A stretch of DNA of 64,000 nucleotides from an uncultured Eubacteriales bacterium (GTDB lineage Bacteria > Bacillota > Clostridia > Oscillospirales > Acutalibacteraceae), in the NCBI GenBank assembly GCA_900314795.1, contig OMWP01000001.1:142265-206264 (forward strand). Reading direction: 5' to 3'. How positions within the stretch are numbered: position 1 is the stretch's first letter; each line of letters starts with the position of its first letter. Below, in pieces: positions 55,390 to 63,998 of the stretch. The notes under the pieces were generated by a model that saw only the letters and a list, made by a program, of their open reading frames with translations, ran no database searches and was not told the DNA's origin. Made by a program: the position numbers and the translations under genes.

Positions 55390-58300
55390 TTAAATCACTA
55401 TATAGCTGTTCTCATATAAACCGGTTATAGACTGGTTGATGATCTTATATGACTTCACATCTTTGATATTTGATAATTTCCCGTTCGTGTACAATTTACC
55501 GGTTGACTTGATACCAATGTATTTTAGATCTCCCTCTACGGAATTGCACTTTAATATTTTGATGATCTCTGAAAGGATCTTGCACTGGTTCTCTAACGGA
55601 AGTGAACTAAATGCTTCTCTTTGATCCTTCAGAGACTTACCCAAGGCTTCATACTCTACTCTCAGGATCGTATCTGTCATCTTTGACGAAAGAGCATCAT
55701 ACAACTTTCCGTTATCTTCCGGATTCAACGCATGCTTTGCGGGAACCACCCGCCTTGAAAGGGTGTCAAGATACTTTCCGATATCCTTGATATAACGATC
55801 ATACGCATAATCCAGGATCAGTTCCATCGCGGATGAGTAAATAATGTATTTTCCGTTGTTCATCTTGCCTTTGATGTGCATTCTGAATCCATTCAATTCC
55901 ACACAGGTTCCGACTTTCACAACAGGTAACAAAACAGTTGCGTTATTCAAGCCCAAATGATTATTCAGGTATCCGGAGGGATTATGTTCAAACTCAGAGC
56001 GATTGACCATCTCTATGGGGATGAGTGCTTTGACATCCTTGTCTTTTTTATCATGATACTGAATCAGTGTGAAGTAAGCGGTCTGTGCATTGTTATACCC
56101 ACCGTATTTTTGGATATCCGATAACGGTCCCGATCCTTTTCTCGGCACTTGTCCTTTTCCCTTTTTCAAAGGATTGAGATCAAACAAGGTACCGCTTTTG
56201 ATATTAGAGAAGCGAGTGAGCAGAATCTTACTCTTGCGCATCATCTGCTTGACGATTTTGATACTATTGTCATCTTGAGCGATCCAGGCGCCTTTTGTAT
56301 CATAAGTGAACATCTGATTCAGACTGACCGTTCCCCGCTGAAGGTCTTTGATGAAGTTCGCTCTGTTCTTAGTGAACCGAACGTCATACACATTTCCGAC
56401 TACAATATTGAGATAAGCATCCTTTGCGTGATGAAGATCGTTTACCTCTCTGCATTTCAGCATATCGTATTTGTGCCGGAAGTCAGAGGCAAGCGACGCC
56501 TTGACATAGACCACATCCGTATCGGGATACAGCTGCTTCAACACCTGCGCCACCGCCTTGGTCGCCTGACCGGTCTCAACCACCTGACGCGAGATAAAAT
56601 CCGAAAGCTCATCATCTGAGAAGCCGTAGGCGCGCGTCAGCCGCTCAAACTTCTTTTTACTGATCAATTCCTTATCCAACAACATCTTCCAGTAGCCATA
56701 TTGCTTATGGCGAATCTTGTCGGAGATCGGGTAAATATTCCCTTTCTCGGCATTAGCGGTTTTCTTCGCTAATACGCGATTATCAAGACTGTCGTCCTTG
56801 ATCTTTGACTGCGGGAAGATATGGTCGATATCATATACATTACTGTCAAACAGGCTGTCTAAATCGATCTGCTCACCGGTATACATACACCTTCCCATCT
56901 GGGAATAATACAGGAACAGCTTGTCGCTTCTGAGCTTTTCTTCATCTGTTCCTTCCAACGCGGCATAAAGCTCGGCTGCGTCCTTTTTGCAGGCTTTGTA
57001 CAGATCGAGCAACTGTGTTTTTCGGCTGACAGTCCGTTTGTTCTTCACACCTTGATAGCGGGTGACCTCGATAAAGATCTTCTTCGGCGCTTTTTTCTGT
57101 ATTTTGACGATCTCCTGCATGATTCGCAGCGTCTGGTACACCGGACGCTTTACCTTCGGCGACAGGTACATCGCCTCTACGATCTCTCGCATCGACTTTT
57201 CTTCCTCGCCCATCAGCGCCGCGGCAAGGCTCTCAGAGAAATTGTATTTGGAACCCAGCAGGATCATCAGGTTGTCGTTTGTTTCCCAAAGAGCAGTGAT
57301 AATGTTCATCAGCTCGCCTGTTTCGGGGTTAACACCCATGATCTCTGTCAGGAACTCTTTAGACAACCTACCCCATCCGCTGTATGACAGACGGCTGATC
57401 TTAACGATCTCCGCATCGCTGAGCTTTGCTCCCAATTCAACTCTCAGCCGTTTCCGCAACAACGCCTTATCGTCCGAGAAGATCGTGATCGCCGTGATCA
57501 CCCGCTCCGTTTCATCAGCGGTGAGCCCGAAACCGACAAGATCGAGATACGGTTTCATGTTCGCTTTGAAATCGCCGTCGATACCGGTGATCTCGATATC
57601 ATGATATCCTAAGCTGATCAGATAGTTTTTCAGCGCTTTCTGCGTGACCTTTTTACGCTTCAGGAACAGATCGTTGAAGATAGACTGTTTCATCCCGACC
57701 GAAATCTTCTCACCGTTGATCCTCAGGTTGTTCAGCTCGTTCAAGACCATATATCGGCAATACAGGATCGAATTCTTCGGGATCACATCCTTTTGCGGAA
57801 GATATGTACACTTGGAGGTCAGGTTGGTGATAAAGTTCTCAGCTGATTGATCGACATCAACAACTTCACTAAAGTTCCATGGAACTATTCTACCGCTTTT
57901 TCGCACCAGCCATGCTTTATCGCTGTGCGTATTTAACGGACCAACATAATAGGGTATGCGGAATGAGAAAATATCAATGATCTTGTCCGCTATACTCTTT
58001 CCGCTTTCATCGACCTGATTCAGAAATCCGAGATATCGCTTGGCGTTTTCAAGGATCGCGACCAGCTCCATCCGATGCACCTGCATCGGGATGACACCGT
58101 TATCCTTGATGTGCTGCTTCGGCATAAAGGTCTCATTCTCGATCTCGCTGAACATCTCTTCATACCCGTTATGGGACAGGCTTTTGAATCGTTTCTTCAG
58201 AAAGGAGCAGAAATCCGCTTGCGTACACTTATTCTGTAAAACGCCCGTTCTGCCGTTCTTTTTCACCATACCGGAATATGCAGTATAGTTATCGAGCTTG

Positions 58301-59346
58301 TCCGCGCTCTTCTTGAACACTTCATTATATTTTTCGGGGCAGCGTTCTTTGACATACTTTTTCAGGAGCTTCAGATCCAAACGGTGCTTCTCATAGCTTT
58401 TCACCTTAGCGCAGGAGATATACCGCTCACCGTCGAGAATATCCGCCAGCACTGCCCAATTATAGACCGCCTTGAGCTTTTCGATCACGATAAACTGTTC
58501 TCCCAGAAGGCTTTGATACTCGGCGGATTTCTCCTCATAGTTTCCGCCCAACTCCGCTTTTCTGACCTCTTCCGCATCGATGGACGGGTCGGCAAACAAG
58601 ACAGACAGTTTTCCGATTTTGCCGCTCAACAGGGCAATCGCTTCCGCTTTTTGAGACTCCTCTTTTTTGTTTACATCACACAGTGCGAGAAGCCGATTAT
58701 ACTTCGCGGTTTTATTCAGCTGCTTGGACTTGAGCGCCTCACCGAAGGCGGAAATATCCTCGCTCTCCAAGCAAAAGCCAAGTTCATCTCTCAGCGTCTC
58801 ATTCAGGCTTTCTAAAACGATCTCAAAGGAGTTGACCTCCTCGGCGCTCAATGACTCGAACAGAAAATGTCCCCTGTGCTTGATCAAATGATGCAGCGCA
58901 AGATAGACAAGCCTGACATCATGCGGATCCCCGTTCTCGATCAGGTCCTTCCTGAGGTGATATATCGTGGGATAGAGACGATGATAATCTTTGTCAGTAA
59001 AGTCTTCATCGGCAAACACCGCATATGGTACAGCCGCGCTCTTGTCCTCCAGATAAAGATTACTTTCTTTCAGCCGCTGAAAGAATGAGATATCGACCTT
59101 TGCGATCTCCTCCGCGAACAGCGATTGCAGCCATTCGATCCTGTCGCGTTTTCTCTTGCTTCTGCGAACCGCAGTCCTGAATCCCCTGCGTTCCTCGGCA
59201 GTATTGCTCTCATCCAAAAGGCGAACGCCCCACATCGCATTGCCCTTGAACTTTTTGAGCCGATACTCTGTATCGGTTACCGCCCAACCGACTGAATCCG
59301 TACCAATATCGGCGCCGATATAATAGTCTTTCTCGTTTGCCTGCAT
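55390..59346 (-). CDS. cas9: Cas9 endonuclease (type II-A size)
   Basis: 1318 residues. RuvC-I is YYIGADIGTDSVGWAV with Asp13, followed by the arginine-rich bridge helix RRGFRTAVRRSKRKRDR. RuvC-II is IFIEVTR with Glu760. The HNH site is DIDHIFPQS with His842, and RuvC-III is HHAKDAYLN with His973 and Asp976. All nuclease residues are therefore present and spaced as in S. pyogenes Cas9. The start at 59346 has AAGGAG 7 nt upstream, in preference to an earlier non-ATG start. No frameshift is seen, so interference is probably functional even though adaptation is lost. Confidence 0.97.
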   Translation of the reverse strand: MQANEKDYYIGADIGTDSVGWAVTDTEYRLKKFKGNAMWGVRLLDESNTAEERRGFRTAVRRSKRKRDRIEWLQSLFAEEIAKVDISFFQRLKESNLYLEDKSAAVPYAVFADEDFTDKDYHRLYPTIYHLRKDLIENGDPHDVRLVYLALHHLIKHRGHFLFESLSAEEVNSFEIVLESLNETLRDELGFCLESEDISAFGEALKSKQLNKTAKYNRLLALCDVNKKEESQKAEAIALLSGKIGKLSVLFADPSIDAEEVRKAELGGNYEEKSAEYQSLLGEQFIVIEKLKAVYNWAVLADILDGERYISCAKVKSYEKHRLDLKLLKKYVKERCPEKYNEVFKKSADKLDNYTAYSGMVKKNGRTGVLQNKCTQADFCSFLKKRFKSLSHNGYEEMFSEIENETFMPKQHIKDNGVIPMQVHRMELVAILENAKRYLGFLNQVDESGKSIADKIIDIFSFRIPYYVGPLNTHSDKAWLVRKSGRIVPWNFSEVVDVDQSAENFITNLTSKCTYLPQKDVIPKNSILYCRYMVLNELNNLRINGEKISVGMKQSIFNDLFLKRKKVTQKALKNYLISLGYHDIEITGIDGDFKANMKPYLDLVGFGLTADETERVITAITIFSDDKALLRKRLRVELGAKLSDAEIVKISRLSYSGWGRLSKEFLTEIMGVNPETGELMNIITALWETNDNLMILLGSKYNFSESLAAALMGEEEKSMREIVEAMYLSPKVKRPVYQTLRIMQEIVKIQKKAPKKIFIEVTRYQGVKNKRTVSRKTQLLDLYKACKKDAAELYAALEGTDEEKLRSDKLFLYYSQMGRCMYTGEQIDLDSLFDSNVYDIDHIFPQSKIKDDSLDNRVLAKKTANAEKGNIYPISDKIRHKQYGYWKMLLDKELISKKKFERLTRAYGFSDDELSDFISRQVVETGQATKAVAQVLKQLYPDTDVVYVKASLASDFRHKYDMLKCREVNDLHHAKDAYLNIVVGNVYDVRFTKNRANFIKDLQRGTVSLNQMFTYDTKGAWIAQDDNSIKIVKQMMRKSKILLTRFSNIKSGTLFDLNPLKKGKGQVPRKGSGPLSDIQKYGGYNNAQTAYFTLIQYHDKKDKDVKALIPIEMVNRSEFEHNPSGYLNNHLGLNNATVLLPVVKVGTCVELNGFRMHIKGKMNNGKYIIYSSAMELILDYAYDRYIKDIGKYLDTLSRRVVPAKHALNPEDNGKLYDALSSKMTDTILRVEYEALGKSLKDQREAFSSLPLENQCKILSEIIKILKCNSVEGDLKYIGIKSTGKLYTNGKLSNIKDVKSYKIINQSITGLYENSYIVI

Positions 59347-59363
59347 TAGAGATCTCCTTTCTA

Positions 59364-59392
59364 TTGACAAATGGTATTCCTTCTGTTATAGT
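59364..59392 (+). promoter_or_regulatory. tracrRNA promoter
   Basis: TTGACA and TATAGT with a 17-bp spacer, divergent from cas9; predicted start about 59399. Confidence 0.85.
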
Positions 59393-59398
59393 ATAGAT

Positions 59399-59517
59399 AA
59401 TCTCAATACCTTATGAGATTTACACTATAAGTTCAAATAAAGATTTATCCAACCCGCTGCTTTGGCAGCCATCACAGTGTGTGATCGAAAAGACCTGTTC
59501 ATCAGGTCTTTTTTTAT
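59399..59517 (+). ncRNA. tracrRNA
   Basis: The anti-repeat (about 59404-59437) pairs with the minus-strand crRNA repeat through a long upper helix (CCUUAUG...UUACACUAU) and a lower helix, separated by a small bulge. Then come a nexus-like hairpin GCTGC/GCAGC (59456-59469), a second hairpin ATCAC/GTGAT (59471-59485) and a terminator AGACCTG/CAGGTCT with T7 (59491-59517). Its location beside cas9, divergent promoter and complementarity make the assignment firm. The predicted length is about 118 nt. Confidence 0.92.
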
Positions 59518-59545
59518 TTTAACATTTCAACTCTATTATATATAT

Positions 59546-60223
59546 TCATTCAGGATTCGCCATATCCCAAGTGATTATTGTTTTCCCTAAAACTTTTCGT
59601 CCGATATTTATTACTTTCTCTAATAACTCAGGCTCGGCGCCAAGCTTTATCAGAAGCTGTCCAAAGAGCGATTTCGCAGAGTTCCTCATCAACAACTGAA
59701 TATGACGGTAGAACCCCCACAAAGATATATGAGAAAGGTCACGATCACTCTCAGCAAATGTGATATACGGATAATTCTTCGGTATCCACGCACCGGTTAT
59801 ATCGCAACGATTAGCAGACTGAATCGAACGCGTGACACGGGGATACTGTTGATAACCATTAAAGACGCCCAAAGCTTTGGCGTAGCATTCCGTTAATCGT
59901 GATAATTCGCTATAGGTCAGACCGAAAACAGCTCTTGTCAAAACCTCATCTTCATCGTTGTTAACAATCACGCTGTAATATGACTCTACACTTGGATAGC
60001 TAACGGTTGCTTTGATCTTTTTAAATAATTTATCAGAACACCACTGGGCGTCAACAAAATCGTCCAAAACAATTCGACCGTCAACGATTCTTATGAAATT
60101 GATAATTCCTTTAGCATTCAATATGTCTAAAGAATGTTTCCCGATCATATTGATTGGCCATTTATTCAGGATATCAATAGACCTATCATCTGCTATTTTG
60201 AGAACTCCGGAATAGCAGAACAA
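59546..60223 (-). CDS. unknown protein of the accessory block
   Basis: At least 225 residues, unrecognised, with no membrane segment or signal peptide. Segments include GLTYSELSRLTECYAKALGV and WGFYRHIQLLMRNSAKSLF, the latter possibly a basic DNA-contacting helix. The open frame continues upstream of the TTG to 60331 and reads KKGELFNQIPTKAIKGEDIT, which looks like real protein. A GTG at 60335 behind AAGGAG would start it but is one base out of frame because of an A6 run. The gene may therefore be disrupted, slip-regulated or sequenced with one extra A. It is third in line after the HipA-like and XRE genes. Confidence 0.6.
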   Translation of the reverse strand: MFCYSGVLKIADDRSIDILNKWPINMIGKHSLDILNAKGIINFIRIVDGRIVLDDFVDAQWCSDKLFKKIKATVSYPSVESYYSVIVNNDEDEVLTRAVFGLTYSELSRLTECYAKALGVFNGYQQYPRVTRSIQSANRCDITGAWIPKNYPYITFAESDRDLSHISLWGFYRHIQLLMRNSAKSLFGQLLIKLGAEPELLEKVINIGRKVLGKTIITWDMANPE

Positions 60224-60360
60224 CTCATCATATTCGGAGACGAAGATCTCTCCGCCGTACTTCTCGCCAATGGTAATATCTTCCCCTTTTATCGCTTTGG
60301 TAGGGATTTGATTAAATAATTCTCCCTTTTTTCACTCCTTATTCTTTTTACTATTCAGCA

Positions 60361-61527
60361 TTATTCGGACATCATTTTTTGATATCCCTGCAAAATCGCC
60401 TCTTCGACCTTAACGAGAGGCAACTCTATCAGAGAGATATTATCGGTGTTAATCATAATATCAGCACCGTTATTATCGCTGAATGCAACATACTTTTCAT
60501 GGATATCATCACCGAAAACACAAACTCTCTCTATCTCCCCAACAAGTGAATCTTCGCAGGAAAAATCCGTGTAATTGATCAACTCATTACCATCGTAATA
60601 CATTATCATGATTTTTGACGTTAAATCAAAAATATCATCTTCTGTCCATTTATATTGTTTTGCGATGTCTTTCATGTAATTCAAAAACATCGGTGACAAC
60701 ACATCCTCATCCGACATGCCGTTTGATTCCATAGCAAAATAGAAATCATCAAGCGCTTCATACACCACTAAGGGGATTTCTCCTTCTCCGACAGAAGGAT
60801 CCCAGTTTGCAAAGTCGGGGGGATCGCACGCTTCGTCAAGCAGAACTATCCCGTCGATATTGTCGGTATTGAGGAACAATAGTTTATTATTCATGCAAGG
60901 AACCACCAGCCTGGAGTTATTCATGTTCTTGCTGACATATTTTGCATAATGGAGCGTTATCGGATACCAGTAATACGCTTTGCCGGATTTCGGCAGTATC
61001 CCGATGTGACCCCAAAATCCACTCAAATCTGCCGCATTACCATTAGCGCTAAAACGGAAAACGTCTTCCATCACAGACATCTGCGGGTAAAAAACAGATG
61101 TGTTTTCAATATAGCGCGTACCTGTATGTAAGCATAACGCGATGTCTCTTAATTCTGCAATTGTTACATCAGCCCCTGCTTCAATCTCAGACAATCTCTC
61201 AGGCGAAATAGAAGTAATCCTCGAAATGACATCCTGATTGATATTAAGGGTATTTCTGATCTCTCTTACTCGTGAATAAGCATTCTTGACATTTCCCAGC
61301 AGAGCATCGGGAGTCATAGAGAGAGCCGTAAAAATCTTTTGCATATGTTTTTCAAAGTTAGCTTTTGAAGTGATATTACCGGCTAATAATTTATCCAAAG
61401 TAGGTCTGGAGATCCCGCACTCCCTGCAAAGCCTCGATTTAGTGTAGCCTTTTTCAGCTAATAATGCTTCCAACTTAGCTCCGACAACACTTCTTTTATC
61501 AAACAAATCATCCATTTTAATATTCAT
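60361..61527 (-). CDS. XRE-type regulator with two helix-turn-helix domains
   Basis: A 388-residue protein. The first HTH (about residues 12-55: LEALLAEKGYTKSRLCRECG, then ISRPTLDKLL) is followed by a second XRE domain (about 80-125: VREIRNTLNINQDVISRITS, then ISPERLSEIEAG). A long C-terminal acidic domain of unknown function follows. The start at 61527 has AGGAGG upstream. Its promoter overlaps a 10+10-bp inverted repeat, which suggests autoregulation. It lies between a HipA-like kinase gene and an unknown gene. Confidence 0.8.
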   Translation of the reverse strand: MNIKMDDLFDKRSVVGAKLEALLAEKGYTKSRLCRECGISRPTLDKLLAGNITSKANFEKHMQKIFTALSMTPDALLGNVKNAYSRVREIRNTLNINQDVISRITSISPERLSEIEAGADVTIAELRDIALCLHTGTRYIENTSVFYPQMSVMEDVFRFSANGNAADLSGFWGHIGILPKSGKAYYWYPITLHYAKYVSKNMNNSRLVVPCMNNKLLFLNTDNIDGIVLLDEACDPPDFANWDPSVGEGEIPLVVYEALDDFYFAMESNGMSDEDVLSPMFLNYMKDIAKQYKWTEDDIFDLTSKIMIMYYDGNELINYTDFSCEDSLVGEIERVCVFGDDIHEKYVAFSDNNGADIMINTDNISLIELPLVKVEEAILQGYQKMMSE

Positions 61528-61551
61528 TACAGTTTCGCCTCCTATAATTAC

Positions 61552-61602
61552 AGTATAACAGGAAATCAAAGATTTGTAAATATTAATTTTACATATTTAC
61601 AA
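61552..61602 (-). promoter_or_regulatory. promoter and palindromic operator of the XRE gene
   Basis: Minus-strand TTTACA (61575-61580) and TATACT (61552-61557) with a 17-bp spacer. A perfect inverted repeat TTGTAAATAT-N9-ATATTTACAA (61574-61602) covers the -35. Similar TTTACAAAT sequence forms the -35 of the HipA-like gene. Confidence 0.78.
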
Positions 61603-61751
61603 GTTGATTTTGCTGTTCATAAATCATATCGACTCATTATATCCATACTGAAACCGGAAAACATCAATACTCAAGTGATAAACACACTTAGCACTGATTC
61701 ACTTTATGGAATTATACTGATCTATCCTTTCCTGATATCATTAGGCAAGGA

Positions 61752-61795
61752 AAAGCCGATGTCGGTTAACTACTGTCCGACATCGGCTTTGTTCG
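61752..61795 (-). terminator. terminator after the HipA-like gene
   Basis: A 14-bp stem (AAAGCCGATGTCGG / CCGACATCGGCTTT) followed by TTTTCCTT on the minus strand. Confidence 0.85.
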
Positions 61796-61818
61796 TTTTG
61801 ATTATACTATTTCATTTT

Positions 61819-62976
61819 TCATCTTGAAGAAGTTACAACTTCATCAACGGTGGGATGATTGATCCCTGACGCATCCTTCAAAATGAACAAACGTGTAAAG
61901 AACATCCTGCATTCTGCGTCATTCTCAAACCACTCCGGTTTGACCTCGGCGATCTGATTCAATCCAATTTTGCCGACTGCCTCTAACGCAGCCTGCTTTT
62001 GCGTGTAGTTCTCACCTCGCGGCAGACATCTGACACCCTCAGTCGTATCATAAGACAAAAATGCTTTATTATAGTCCATCAGCGGATGTAATCTGACAAG
62101 CTTATTATTGGCGTTATTCACCAAGAAGCCCCAGTTGCCCCAATGTCTGTCAGTATTACCGATCAGGTAATCGATGATATTCATCATGTAGAATTGATAG
62201 CTGTCATGCTTCAGGACAAATTCTATCGGATCCTTATCATGGTTCTCACAGTATACGGATACATACTCGAACGGAACAATGCCGTATTCCTCCGATGTGA
62301 TGATCTTACACTTTGAAACCTCATTTCCGAAGAAGGAATCTTTTGAGTATGATACATGATCGACGTCAAAACAATCAACGATTTTTGACGCTAAAAGCTC
62401 AGCCTTCACATCACGCTCATCGCCGTCTTTGAAAAGATAAAAGCCGTCCTCGCGGCGTATCCATGCCTTTGGCGCCACTCCCTGAGTTCCGATATCTCCG
62501 GCAACATCCTGATCGGATATCAAATTGGCATTCTGAACTGTGAGTGAAATACCTCTCAGGCTGACATCTGCGAAAGCGTTACTCAGTGAATGACGATAAA
62601 GGCTGATTTGAGAGAATTCCAATTCTTCGCGATTCATTTTGACCCAGAATACATCTGTCAAGCTTAGACAATGGTAAGAGATCGCGATCATGGCTCTGTC
62701 TTTATCCGTAACAGCCTGCATAGCGCCGATGCTGTTCATGATCTCCTTAGCGTATTTGCGATCAAGCGTCAACAAACGGCTCGAACACCAATAATAAAAG
62801 TTGCTGAGATTGCTTAATCTGGTGTCAAGGTCGTCTTCTTTTTCCAAATACAGATTATAAGGCATGAAAGAAGGATAATAGATGGTGCATCGTCCGTTCT
62901 TATGGATCGTCGCAACGCGCCTGTCTTTATGCATAATATATATTCTGCTCCAGTCCTTGATCGAACAATGATTCAT
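61819..62976 (-). CDS. HipA-like kinase-domain protein
   Basis: A 385-residue protein. The N-terminal ~150 residues are unassigned. A HipA/CtkA-like kinase core follows: APKAWIRREDGFYLFK (ATP-binding lysine region, near residue 170), catalytic YLIGNTDRHWGNWGFL (Asp near residue 272) and metal-binding PLMDYNKAF. HipA kinases phosphorylate a cellular target such as glutamyl-tRNA synthetase and are held by an HTH partner; the nearby XRE gene could play that role, but this is inferred. The ATG follows GGAGTGAATAAAG. Confidence 0.82.
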   Translation of the reverse strand: MNHCSIKDWSRIYIMHKDRRVATIHKNGRCTIYYPSFMPYNLYLEKEDDLDTRLSNLSNFYYWCSSRLLTLDRKYAKEIMNSIGAMQAVTDKDRAMIAISYHCLSLTDVFWVKMNREELEFSQISLYRHSLSNAFADVSLRGISLTVQNANLISDQDVAGDIGTQGVAPKAWIRREDGFYLFKDGDERDVKAELLASKIVDCFDVDHVSYSKDSFFGNEVSKCKIITSEEYGIVPFEYVSVYCENHDKDPIEFVLKHDSYQFYMMNIIDYLIGNTDRHWGNWGFLVNNANNKLVRLHPLMDYNKAFLSYDTTEGVRCLPRGENYTQKQAALEAVGKIGLNQIAEVKPEWFENDAECRMFFTRLFILKDASGINHPTVDEVVTSSR

Positions 62977-63036
62977 CTTTATTCACTCCCTTATCCTGAT
63001 CTTTGTTCTCTTCCGATGACTCTTTTATACTTAGTT

Positions 63037-63066
63037 ATTATACCACTATTTATTCAAATTTGTAAA
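63037..63066 (-). promoter_or_regulatory. promoter of the HipA-like gene
   Basis: Minus-strand TTTACA and TATAAT with an 18-bp spacer. The -35 sits in TTTACAAATTT, which matches half of the XRE operator. Confidence 0.68.
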
Positions 63067-63205
63067 GATGAATCCTTCGGATTTATAGATATTAATATAC
63101 AGCCTTGAATTTATGTAATTAACACATCGTTAATTAATAGAAATCTCCTCCGATAGATTATTATTCTTGCGGCAGAAGGCTTTTTATTTGTTGTCGCACA
63201 GAGTA

Positions 63206-63235
63206 TCGCCTCCGCATATCATAATGCGGAGGCGA
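63206..63235 (+). promoter_or_regulatory. hairpin sequestering the ribosome-binding site of the SodC-like gene
   Basis: A perfect 12-bp stem (TCGCCTCCGCAT / ATGCGGAGGCGA) with a 6-nt loop. The Shine-Dalgarno GGAGG (63228-63232) lies entirely in the 3' arm, 8 nt before the ATG. No T-tract follows, so it is not a terminator. Translation would need the hairpin opened. Confidence 0.75.
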
Positions 63236-63239
63236 TTTG

Positions 63240-63683
63240 ATGAATCAGTGTAATAGAAAATCTTCCGCAAAGGCGATCATCAAGGGCGATGACGAGTATG
63301 CGAAGATTCGGGGAGAAGTATTATTCCGTCGGGTGAAGGACGGCGTCCTCGTTATCGCAAAAATTTCGGGCTTGCCGAAAACCGAATCCTGCTTCTACGG
63401 CTTTCATATCCATGAGGGCAAAAGCTGTGAAGGAGATGGTTTCCCGAAAACCAAAGGTCATTACAATCCGAAAGACCGACCGCATCCGTCCCACGCGGGT
63501 GATCTGCCGCCGCTGTTATCCTGCAAAGGGAGCGCGTATATGCAGGTCAAGACTGACCGATTTAGAATATGTGACATCATAGGCAGAACCGTCATCATAC
63601 ACAGCGATACTGACGACTTTCGTACACAGCCGTCGGGGGACGCAGGAGAGAAAATCGCCTGCGGCGTGATCCGCGCAGTATAA
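63240..63683 (+). CDS. SodC-like (Cu/Zn superoxide dismutase family) protein
   Basis: A 147-residue protein with the Cu/Zn SOD ligand pattern: YGFHIHEG (two His), KGHYNP (bridging His position), HPSHAGDLPP (zinc His and Asp) and VIIHSDTDDF (last His). The subunit cysteines CEGDG and ACGVIR are also present. There is no signal peptide, unlike classical periplasmic SodC, so it would act in the cytosol. Firmicute members of this group are rarely characterised, so dismutase activity is probable but unproven. Its ribosome site is locked in a hairpin. Confidence 0.88.
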   Translation: MNQCNRKSSAKAIIKGDDEYAKIRGEVLFRRVKDGVLVIAKISGLPKTESCFYGFHIHEGKSCEGDGFPKTKGHYNPKDRPHPSHAGDLPPLLSCKGSAYMQVKTDRFRICDIIGRTVIIHSDTDDFRTQPSGDAGEKIACGVIRAV

Positions 63684-63722
63684 AGCACTGTATTTCACCC
63701 ACAATAACAGTGAGGTGAAACC

Positions 63723-63998
63723 ATGGCAAAACAAGGAATGAAGCGACCGAATCGGACGCACACAAAACCCAGAAATGAGCAGGCGGCTGTTCCCGAAATA
63801 CAGGGAAAAGCCAAACACGGCAAAGAGCGCATCAACCCCATCATTGCGGGAACAGAAGCGCCGTCGCAGAAGGTATATCACACCACGCCGTATGTGCGTG
63901 AAAAGCCGATCTCTGATGTTTACAAGGAGATCGACACCGACCTTGCGCGGGATAATCTCGAGAACGATATCCCCGACGCGGACTTGCAGGATTTATGA
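63723..63998 (+). CDS. small hydrophilic hypothetical protein
   Basis: A 91-residue, highly charged protein without hydrophobic segments, rich in Lys, Arg, Pro and Asp. It begins AKQGMKRPNRTHTKPRNEQ and ends in an acidic tail (ENDIPDADLQDL). It looks intrinsically disordered. It lies 39 bp after the SodC-like gene with GAGGTG before its ATG, so the two are probably co-transcribed. No family is recognised. Confidence 0.7.
   Translation: MAKQGMKRPNRTHTKPRNEQAAVPEIQGKAKHGKERINPIIAGTEAPSQKVYHTTPYVREKPISDVYKEIDTDLARDNLENDIPDADLQDL

Noticed and set aside
53373..62976. Prophage or integrated conjugative element covering the CRISPR region
   Set aside because: No integrase, structural, replication or conjugation gene and no attachment-site repeat was found; only decayed fragments are present.
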